Shown here in pieces: positions 22,249 through 27,781 of a DNA stretch of 27,781 nt; the stretch's first letter is position 1, and each line of letters starts with the position of its first letter. The stretch is from NCBI GenBank assembly GCA_903821905.1, contig CAIJMQ010000011.1:1-27781 (forward strand). Direction: 5' to 3'. The notes beneath the pieces are model-generated. The model saw only the letters and a program-made list of their open reading frames with translations. It did not search any database and had not been told where the DNA came from. The DNA is from an uncultured bacterium (GTDB lineage Bacteria; CAIJMQ01). Made by a program: the position numbers and the translations under genes.

Positions 22249-23235
22249 TTATTTCTTAACGGCCCCCTGTTGTCTTCTCTGGCCAAAAGGCATAAATGGA
22301 TTGCTACCTGTGTTGCTGTTTTGAGGTAGAGAATATTTTTTTGATTTTGCTATTAGAATGTCATTCTCATTAACTCCAGAAATAACTTCTATATTTTTAT
22401 CGTCTGTTATACCCAACTCCACGCTGGTTTTTACTGGTTCTTTGCCATTAGACTGTTTTATCAAGACATAACTTTCCTTGTTTTTATACACTGCATCTAC
22501 CGGAATAACCAGAATGTTTTCTTTATCCTGCACTATAAAATCTACACTCGCATTCATCCCGGAACGGAAAAAGGGCGGCACTTTTTGTGGTATCAAATCA
22601 ATAAGATAAATAGTGACATTGTTAACGGTTTGCGACTCATAATATATATGCTCGACAGTGGCTTTTATTTTTGCATCGGGATATGCATCTAGTGTGACAA
22701 TTGCTTTCATATCCAAAGCGATTTTACCGATATCTGTCTCGTCAACCTGTGCCCGCACAATCAACTTGTCCGACAATACAACCACCGCATCAGTAGTAGT
22801 AACCGTCTGTCCGGGCTGAGTTGTTTCCACAATAACTTCTCCGTCAATAGGAGAAATTAACGGAATCGCTTTATATACTTCCTTCCAATATTTTAAGGCC
22901 TCTTCTCCCTGTCCCCGTGCCGCATCCAAAAGCGCAGCTCGTTCAGTCGAGCTCATCCAAGCCAAAATCTGACCTGTTTTTACTTCATCACCCTCTTGGA
23001 TAAGGATTTCATCTACTCTGCCGCTAACAGGCGGTTTTATTTCTAATCTGTTTTTTGGCAATACCGTACCGGTACTAGAAATTATATTCTGTATACTGCT
23101 TCTGGATGGTTTTATCTCTTCAGTCATCTCACCGGTAGACACGGAATGTCTCATTTTATATTGCCAAAAAAATATTAATGCAGCAACTGCAACAACCAAA
23201 ATAAAGGATATTATTTTTACTTTTTTATTGTGCAT
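22249..23235 (-). CDS. macA: MacA-like periplasmic adaptor (HlyD/membrane fusion family), short-hairpin form
   Basis: The adaptor links MacB to the outer-membrane channel. The 328-residue protein has an N-terminal membrane anchor (about residues 7-24), lipoyl halves SGRVDEILIQEGDEVKTGQI and SPIDGEVIVETTQPGQTV, then a beta-barrel (VRAQVDETDIGKI, GMNASVDFIVQ) and a membrane-proximal domain (NIEVISGVNENDILI). The segment between the lipoyl halves is only about 35 residues, so the usual long coiled-coil hairpin is nearly absent. I start at MHNKKVKIISF, overlapping tolC by 11 nt, with GGAG 12 nt upstream. A longer frame of 18 more codons lies wholly inside tolC. Confidence 0.93.
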   Translation of the reverse strand: MHNKKVKIISFILVVAVAALIFFWQYKMRHSVSTGEMTEEIKPSRSSIQNIISSTGTVLPKNRLEIKPPVSGRVDEILIQEGDEVKTGQILAWMSSTERAALLDAARGQGEEALKYWKEVYKAIPLISPIDGEVIVETTQPGQTVTTTDAVVVLSDKLIVRAQVDETDIGKIALDMKAIVTLDAYPDAKIKATVEHIYYESQTVNNVTIYLIDLIPQKVPPFFRSGMNASVDFIVQDKENILVIPVDAVYKNKESYVLIKQSNGKEPVKTSVELGITDDKNIEVISGVNENDILIAKSKKYSLPQNSNTGSNPFMPFGQRRQQGAVKK

Positions 23236-24502
23236 ATTCCAATGTTTCTCCTTTCGCCTGAACCCAATTTGCTTCAGCCAAGAGACCATTTGCTTGGGCT
23301 TGCAAATATGCTTTTTTGGCTGACACTAAATCATTTTCTATGATAATCCAGTTATCAAAATTGATAAACCCAATTGAATATTGAGCCTCCGCTATTTTAG
23401 AACGCTCCTGTGCTGCTTCCAACGATTTACTCTGAACTTCAACTGTTTCAATAGCATCCTGTAATGAAGCCCAGGTTTGTTCAAGGGTCACAACAGCGGC
23501 ATCTCTTGTATTGCGTTCGTCTGCTTCCGCCTGTCTATACTGAGCCTGTGCTTGAGATACCTGAGCAGTTCTTAACCCTCCCTCAAATATCGGCATACTT
23601 AAACTCAGTCCCAAATTCCATTGTTCGTTTTCGGGCGGCCAGTCAGAACCATTTTTACTTGCTCCTGCGGTACCCGAAATTTCTGGTAAAAAATTACCGT
23701 ATGCAGATTTGACACCATACGAAGCTGAGTTCTTCTTGAATGTGGCTTGCAAGAGTGAAGGATTATTTTTTACTATTTCTTCAAAGTCCGGCTTTTCTTT
23801 TGTAGTATCACGAACAGTGAAATCTCCTTTTACAGATATAGGTTGAAATTCCAAGCGTCCCATCTCTTTGGTAAGTTGTCTTTGAGTGAGTTCTACATTT
23901 CTTTTCGCCTGTGCAAGTTCAAATTGAGCTTCGGCAAGATTAGCCTCTGCCGTCAACCGAGCGCCTTTATGCTCAAGTCCAGATTGATACTGCAGATTTA
24001 TCAGCGCTAAATTGTCATTTCTAATTTTTACTATTTCTTCACTTACCTTGACCAATTCTTGTGCTTTCAGAAGATTAACAAATGCAGTGCGTAAGTTTAA
24101 TCGCACTTCTGAAGAAGTGAAACGATATGCCTGCTGTGAAGCTTTTATATTTTCAGAAGCTGAGTTTACGTCATTAATGGTCTTTAACCCGTTAAATATA
24201 AGTTGTCTGCCGGTAACACCATAAGAATAAGAATCCACAGCAGGATTTGACTTGTCATTAATAGTTGTTTTTGTCCTTGAAGTATCTGCACTACTGTTAA
24301 TTTGGGGATATAAACTGCTTGCAGTTATGGTTTTTCCCGCTTTCTGTGCATTTACTGTTTCTTGAGCAGAAATTAAATTAGGATTATTTTTATTCGCTTC
24401 AGCAATACAATTGTCCCAGGTTAAAATCTCTTCAGCCCAAGCATTGTGCGAAAGAAAGCCCAAAAATAATATGGTTATTGTCGCTCTTATAAATTTATTC
24501 AT
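23225..24502 (-). CDS. TolC family outer-membrane efflux protein
   Basis: TolC-type proteins are trimeric channels through the outer membrane and periplasm. The 425-residue protein begins with a signal peptide (hydrophobic ITILFLGFLS; cleavage predicted after Ala23 in NAWA|EE). Two homologous outer-membrane-factor repeats follow: WDNCIAEANKNNPNLISAQ with RQLIFNG, and the second with NLGLSLSMPIFEGGLRTAQVSQAQAQY near residues 290-320. Long helical stretches rich in Ala, Gln, Glu and Leu match the periplasmic barrel. It overlaps the abrB-like gene by 4 nt and macA by 11 nt, so all are translationally coupled. The gene supports a diderm envelope. Confidence 0.94.
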   Translation of the reverse strand: MNKFIRATITILFLGFLSHNAWAEEILTWDNCIAEANKNNPNLISAQETVNAQKAGKTITASSLYPQINSSADTSRTKTTINDKSNPAVDSYSYGVTGRQLIFNGLKTINDVNSASENIKASQQAYRFTSSEVRLNLRTAFVNLLKAQELVKVSEEIVKIRNDNLALINLQYQSGLEHKGARLTAEANLAEAQFELAQAKRNVELTQRQLTKEMGRLEFQPISVKGDFTVRDTTKEKPDFEEIVKNNPSLLQATFKKNSASYGVKSAYGNFLPEISGTAGASKNGSDWPPENEQWNLGLSLSMPIFEGGLRTAQVSQAQAQYRQAEADERNTRDAAVVTLEQTWASLQDAIETVEVQSKSLEAAQERSKIAEAQYSIGFINFDNWIIIENDLVSAKKAYLQAQANGLLAEANWVQAKGETLEYAQ

Positions 24503-24741
24503 TTGGTTATATCCGGGTTATCTTTTTTTATCTTTGCAAACATTTCAGTCATATTGGTTAAGAATTCATTGAATTGTCCCGCAGGGATAAGATTAATAAA
24601 TTCTTTTCCCTTAGAGAAGACAAACAGTTTATCTCCTGCCTTTATTCCAAAATATTTCCTTAATTCTACGGGTATTGCAATCTGACCTCGTTCTCCGACC
24701 GTTACAGTGCCATATATTTTAGGCCCGTGAAATTTAGCCAT
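24499..24741 (-). CDS. AbrB/MazE-type (SpoVT-AbrB) DNA-binding protein
   Basis: The 80-residue protein has the swapped-hairpin AbrB fold signature: YGTVTVGERGQIAIPVELRK, YFGIKAGDKLFVFSKG and INLIPAGQF, followed by a helical tail to NPDITK. AbrB-type proteins dimerise and bind DNA, and can act as regulators or antitoxins. No toxin gene is adjacent; instead it leads a tolC-macA-macB operon, so an operon regulator is the simplest idea. GGAGG lies 9 nt before the ATG. The upstream promoter and its direct repeats suggest autoregulation (inference). Confidence 0.9.
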   Translation of the reverse strand: MAKFHGPKIYGTVTVGERGQIAIPVELRKYFGIKAGDKLFVFSKGKEFINLIPAGQFNEFLTNMTEMFAKIKKDNPDITK

Positions 24742-24826
24742 TTTAAAAACCTCCTTTTACTTTATTTCCCGTAATTTCTAGTTTTGGATGAGACTGTCCA
24801 GGAAAAGTTTACTTATTATTTATAGT

Positions 24827-24855
24827 ATGATTTGTATGCTTTCCATGATTTATGC
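24827..24855 (-). promoter_or_regulatory. Tandem direct repeats, candidate operator
   Basis: Read on the minus strand, GCATAAATCAT (24855-24845) and GCATACAAATCAT (24839-24827) form an imperfect direct repeat with a 5-bp separation, placing the copies on roughly the same helix face. They lie just downstream of the -10 box, around the expected transcription start and leader of the abrB-like gene. A repressor bound there would block the operon. The pairing with the AbrB-like protein is inference. Confidence 0.4.
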
Positions 24856-24860
24856 ACAAA

Positions 24861-24889
24861 AGTATAATTTATTATATTTAGTCTGTCAA
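24861..24889 (-). promoter_or_regulatory. Near-consensus sigma70 promoter of the abrB-tolC-macA-macB operon
   Basis: On the minus strand, a perfect -35 TTGACA (24889-24884) and a -10 TATACT (24866-24861, five of six consensus bases) are separated by exactly 17 bp. The distance from the -10 to the ATG of the abrB-like gene is about 119 bp, leaving a leader of roughly 110 nt that contains the direct repeats and the GGAGG site. It is the clearest promoter in the window. Confidence 0.65.
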
Positions 24890-24890
24890 G

Positions 24891-24900
24891 CGTATATACG
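24891..24900. promoter_or_regulatory. 10-bp palindrome next to the -35 box
   Basis: CGTATATACG is a perfect 10-bp palindrome ending 1 bp upstream of the TTGACA box. It lies in the 226-bp divergent spacer between the export operon and the DUF2062 gene, where a dimeric regulator could act on either side. A 10-bp AT-rich palindrome can arise by chance. Confidence 0.25.
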
Positions 24901-24967
24901 AGCCATATTCCCTTGATGCCTGTTCCCATAACGAGTAAAATCACTTTTATAATTAAAAGATGAATAT

Positions 24968-25426
24968 ATGAAAAATAATAAAGTAAGAGAACTGTGGGAA
25001 AAGATTAAAAAGGAAACACTATCTCGTACAAGTCCGCATCAAATTGCCCTTGGCATTGGTATTGGTACTTTTGTGGGGATATTTCCTATAGAAGGGTTTA
25101 AAACTGCAGTGGTTGTTGTTATAGGAAGTTTATATAAAAAGGTAAATGTCATATCAATGTTTCTATCAAGCAATGTATTCTCTTTTATACCGATGGTCCC
25201 CTTTGTATATTTTTTTGATTATTGGGTTGGGACTAAAATTTTGAGGATACCATTGATTTTTTCAGTTAGTTCTTTTAAGAGTTTTCATATAAAGATACTT
25301 GGCAGTGCTGTTGGAGCTTTGTTTTTAGGTGGTGCGGTTGTGGGGATAACAATCGGAATAATCGCTTATTTTGTGTCGCTTATCGTTATCCGCTTTCGGA
25401 GGAAACCAACAAGTATTAACTCATGA
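24968..25426 (+). CDS. DUF2062 family membrane protein
   Basis: The 152-residue protein begins with a charged helix (VRELWEKIKKETLSRTSPHQIA), then ALGIGIGTFVGIFPIEGFKTAVVVV and a further hydrophobic stretch (MFLSSNVFSFIPMVPFVYFF). It ends with a strong transmembrane segment (AVGALFLGGAVVGITIGIIAYF) and a basic tail. The SPHQIALGIGIGTFVGIFP pattern is characteristic of DUF2062, found in inner-membrane proteins and fused to some glycosyltransferases. Function is unknown. No Shine-Dalgarno is visible. It is divergent from the export operon and converges on uvrB. Confidence 0.85.
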   Translation: MKNNKVRELWEKIKKETLSRTSPHQIALGIGIGTFVGIFPIEGFKTAVVVVIGSLYKKVNVISMFLSSNVFSFIPMVPFVYFFDYWVGTKILRIPLIFSVSSFKSFHIKILGSAVGALFLGGAVVGITIGIIAYFVSLIVIRFRRKPTSINS

Positions 25427-25510
25427 ATGCAACAAGGTACCTTGGTAAATATTGCACTGAATGTATTGGCGGATACACGATAACCCCCATCGCTTTGATT
25501 TGTGACTTGT

Positions 25511-25546
25511 CCCTCCATTTAGATTTGCAGTAACAAATCTGGAGGG
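25511..25546. terminator. Bulged hairpin between converging genes, possible transcription stop
   Basis: CCCTCC (25511-25516) pairs with GGAGGG (25541-25546), and AGATTTG (25521-25527) pairs with CAAATCT (25534-25540). There is an ATTT bulge on one side and a CAGTAA loop. Outside it, GATTTG (25497-25502) and CAAATC (25550-25555), and CCTCCAT (25512-25518) and ATGGAGG (25558-25564), offer competing pairings. It lies in the 218-bp spacer between the DUF2062 gene and uvrB. No T run follows on either strand, so the terminator role is tentative. Confidence 0.4.
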
Positions 25547-25634
25547 GAGCAAATCAGATGGAGGTAAACACAATCAGAGAATAAATAAGGTATTTAATTG
25601 AAGTGAACTTTTAAAATGTAAATAGTATGTTTAA

Positions 25635-25645
25635 AGCTTATAGCT
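25635..25645. repeat. Copy of the AGCTTATAGCT spacer repeat
   Basis: AGCTTATAGCT abuts the uvrB stop codon, overlapping its last base, and is identical to the right 11 bp of the palindrome after the Fic gene. Both copies lie immediately 3' of a stop codon, although the genes are on opposite strands, as allowed by the near-palindromic sequence. Confidence 0.45.
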
Positions 25646-27627
25646 CATTTCCTCGCCATATTTTCTTTTATTCGTTTTATCTCGTCTCGTATTACTGCAG
25701 CCCTTTCAAATTCAAGTTCTTTGGCGGATTTGAGCATTTCGGTTTCAAGTTCGGAAATTAAAGATTCATCTTCAATTGTGTATCTTATCCCTCTTTCTCT
25801 CACTAAAGAAATAAGATGTAAACTTTCTGCTTTTGTTTTGATTTCTCTCTTCAGCAGATCAACGATTTCTTTCTTTATTGTTTTGGGAGTTATGTTGTTT
25901 TTGAGGTTATAATCCGTCTGTAGTTTTCTTCTTCTTTCTGTTTCTCGGATGGCTTTTTCCATAGAATTAGTTATTTCATTGGCATACATTACTACTTCGC
26001 CTCCCACATTCCTTGCGCATCTTCCGATGACTTGAATTAGTGATGTTTCCGAGCGAAGGAATCCTTCCTTGTCAGCATCAAGGACGGCTACGAGTGATAC
26101 TTCCGGCAGGTCCAGTCCTTCTCTTAATAAGTTTATTCCTACAAGACAATCGAATTTGCCTCTTCTTAAATCGCTTAAGATTTCAACTCTTTCTATTGTT
26201 TCTATTTCGGAGTGGAGGTATCTTACCTTTACACCCATCTCGGAAAGGTATTCAGCTAATTCTTCAGCCATTCTCTTAGTGAGTGTTGTTACAAGAATCC
26301 TTTCGTGTTTTTCCGCTCTTTGTCTTATTCTTTCAAGTAAATCATCTATCTGGTGTTCCGTTGGTTTGACAATGATTTTCGGGTCTACAAGACCGGTTGG
26401 CCTTATTATCTGCTCGACAATTTGTTTGCTTCTTTTTAATTCGAATGGAGAAGGTGTTGCCGATACAAAAATTACCTTATTCATTATCTTTTCGAATTCT
26501 TCAAATCTCAAAGGCCTGTTATCTAAAGCCGATGGCAGACGAAAACCGTATTCTACAAGCGTTTCTTTTCGGGCTCTATCGCCGTTATACATACCGTGAA
26601 TTTGAGGGATTGTAACGTGTGATTCATCTATTATTAAAAGAAAATCTTTCGGGAAGTAGTCAATGAGAGTGTAAGGTTTCGAGCCGGGTTTTCTTAAAGA
26701 AAGATGGCGTGAATAGTTTTCTATTCCCGGGCAATGTCCTAATTCCTGAAGCATCTCCATGTCGTAGTTTGTACGTGTTTCTAGCCGCTGTGCTTCAAGA
26801 AGTTTATGTTGTTTGTTCAGGTCAGCAAGACGGGTCTTGAGTTCCATCTTTATTGTCTTGATTGCGGTGTTTAAACTCTCCTGACTGGCGACAAAATGTT
26901 TTGCAGGGTATATCATTATCTTATTTAAATCTCTGACAGTGTGGTTTGTTAAAGGATTGATTTCTTTCATCTTGTCAATCTCATCGCCCCACATTTCTAT
27001 CTTTAAAGCGGTTTCTTCATAGGCGGGGAAAATTTCTATTGTATCGCCTCGTACTCTAAATGTTCCTCTTTTGAAATTGATGTCATTTCTTTCGTACTGC
27101 ATTTGAATAAGTCGCTCAAGTATATGCTGGCGATTATATTTTTTGTTTTTCTCAAGTATCAATGCCATGTTTTGCCATTCTTCAGGCGAGCCAAGCCCGT
27201 AAATGCAGGAGACACTTGCAACAATTATTACATCATCACGCGAGAATAAACTTGAAGTCGCTTTCAATCTTAATCTGTCAATATCCTCATTTATAGAAGA
27301 GTCCTTTTCTATATAGAGGTCTTTCATGGGAAGATATGCTTCGGGCTGATAATAATCATAATAGCTGACGAAATATTCAACGGCGTTATTGGGAAAAAAT
27401 TGTTTGAATTCGGAATAGAGTTGTGCTGCCAATGTTTTGTTGTGCGAAATTACAAGCGTGGGTTTATTTATGTTGGCTATGACGTGGGCGGCGGTAAAAG
27501 TTTTGCCTGAACCCGTAACGCCCAGAAGTGTCTGCTCTTTGTAACCGCGTTTCAATCCTTCGGTTAATTTTTCGATAGCTTGCGGCTGGTCGCCTTTGGG
27601 TTTGAAGTTAGATACCAGGTTAAACAT
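25645..27627 (-). CDS. uvrB: Excinuclease ABC subunit B
   Basis: UvrB verifies DNA damage handed over by UvrA and recruits UvrC in nucleotide excision repair. The 660-residue protein has the N-terminal [14 protein letters not shown], Walker A GVTGSGKT (36-43), [15 protein letters not shown], the damage-inserting beta hairpin region [12 protein letters not shown], the Walker B box IDESH, helicase motifs [31 protein letters not shown] and QVIGRCARN. The C-terminal UVR motif ([17 protein letters not shown]) binds UvrC. Length is typical and all motifs are intact. No Shine-Dalgarno is evident before the ATG. It is transcribed alone, with uvrA and uvrC elsewhere. Confidence 0.98.
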   Translation of the reverse strand: MFNLVSNFKPKGDQPQAIEKLTEGLKRGYKEQTLLGVTGSGKTFTAAHVIANINKPTLVISHNKTLAAQLYSEFKQFFPNNAVEYFVSYYDYYQPEAYLPMKDLYIEKDSSINEDIDRLRLKATSSLFSRDDVIIVASVSCIYGLGSPEEWQNMALILEKNKKYNRQHILERLIQMQYERNDINFKRGTFRVRGDTIEIFPAYEETALKIEMWGDEIDKMKEINPLTNHTVRDLNKIMIYPAKHFVASQESLNTAIKTIKMELKTRLADLNKQHKLLEAQRLETRTNYDMEMLQELGHCPGIENYSRHLSLRKPGSKPYTLIDYFPKDFLLIIDESHVTIPQIHGMYNGDRARKETLVEYGFRLPSALDNRPLRFEEFEKIMNKVIFVSATPSPFELKRSKQIVEQIIRPTGLVDPKIIVKPTEHQIDDLLERIRQRAEKHERILVTTLTKRMAEELAEYLSEMGVKVRYLHSEIETIERVEILSDLRRGKFDCLVGINLLREGLDLPEVSLVAVLDADKEGFLRSETSLIQVIGRCARNVGGEVVMYANEITNSMEKAIRETERRRKLQTDYNLKNNITPKTIKKEIVDLLKREIKTKAESLHLISLVRERGIRYTIEDESLISELETEMLKSAKELEFERAAVIRDEIKRIKENMARK

Positions 27628-27781
27628 AAATGTTTTTCTATTAAAGGTTTGATTGAAAATTTATTCTAACATATAATCCAGCAAGATAAATAATCAAGTG
27701 AAAGAAAATGGATAAAGATAGAAATAAACTTGTTAGGATTATTAAGATGTATTAACACAATACGTTTGATGTAAAGCCTAA

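Noticed and set aside
22248-22286. Longer MacB start overlapping the adaptor gene
   Set aside because: The added residues do not belong to MacB, whereas the next ATG lies 1 nt after the adaptor stop and begins the ATPase fold.
24948-24953. Perfect TATAAT 14 bp before the DUF2062 start
   Set aside because: No acceptable -35 box at 16-18 bp; as a -10 it would give an almost leaderless transcript. Not enough to call a promoter.
26069-26599. Open frame of 176 codons on the plus strand opposite uvrB
   Set aside because: Antisense shadow of an intact uvrB with serine-rich, low-information sequence.
27628-27781. Promoter of uvrB and a LexA-like site in the 154-bp end region
   Set aside because: TTGATT and TATATG on the minus strand with 16-bp spacing are weak, and I saw no convincing LexA-type dyad.

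Overview
The window is AT-rich bacterial chromosome from a diderm organism. A TolC-family outer-membrane protein with a signal peptide, next to a MacA/MacB pair, implies an outer membrane. I cannot place the species. The low GC, absence of rpmD (L30) from the spc block, zinc-ligand forms of S4, S14, L24, L36 and adenylate kinase, and DUF5679, DUF2062 and DUF2283 genes would suit an uncultured candidate-phylum lineage such as an Omnitrophota-like group. That placement is a guess.

Region 1 (1-14.8 kb, all + strand) is a continuous S10-spc-alpha super-operon: tuf (3' end), rpsJ, rplC, rplD, rplW, rplB, rpsS, rplV, rpsC, rplP, rpmC, rpsQ, rplN, rplX, rplE, rpsN, rpsH, rplF, rplR, rpsE, rplO, secY, adk, infA, rpmJ, rpsM, rpsK, rpsD, rpoA, rplQ. 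Gene order is classical, but rpmD and map are missing from their usual slots. Several proteins carry long lysine-rich additions: about 88 residues at the C-terminus of L15 and about 65 at the N-terminus of S11. A hairpin followed by five T residues sits between rpsD and rpoA, and a GC-rich palindrome lies inside the 3' end of rplQ.

Region 2 (14.85-18.3 kb, + strand) is accessory. It holds an EtfA with an N-terminal two-cluster ferredoxin domain and no etfB beside it. A DUF4258/DUF2283 pair that looks like a toxin-antitoxin module overlaps its stop codon. Then come a Fic AMP-transferase-type protein with an inhibitory motif, a small membrane-anchored protein and a 46-residue zinc ribbon (DUF5679). 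The spacers here hold short palindromic repeats and hairpins.

Region 3 (18.5-20.3 kb, + strand) has an unrecognised membrane-anchored protein, a YgjP/DUF45-type zinc metallopeptidase and a small multi-pass membrane protein.

Region 4 (24.9-20.3 kb, - strand) is a tightly coupled operon, abrB-like regulator > tolC > macA > macB. It encodes a tripartite ABC export system. A near-consensus sigma70 promoter lies upstream, with direct repeats just downstream of it that could be operators.

Region 5 has a DUF2062 membrane protein (+) converging on uvrB (-), with a bulged hairpin between them. No rRNA, tRNA, CRISPR array, insertion sequence or phage gene was found.
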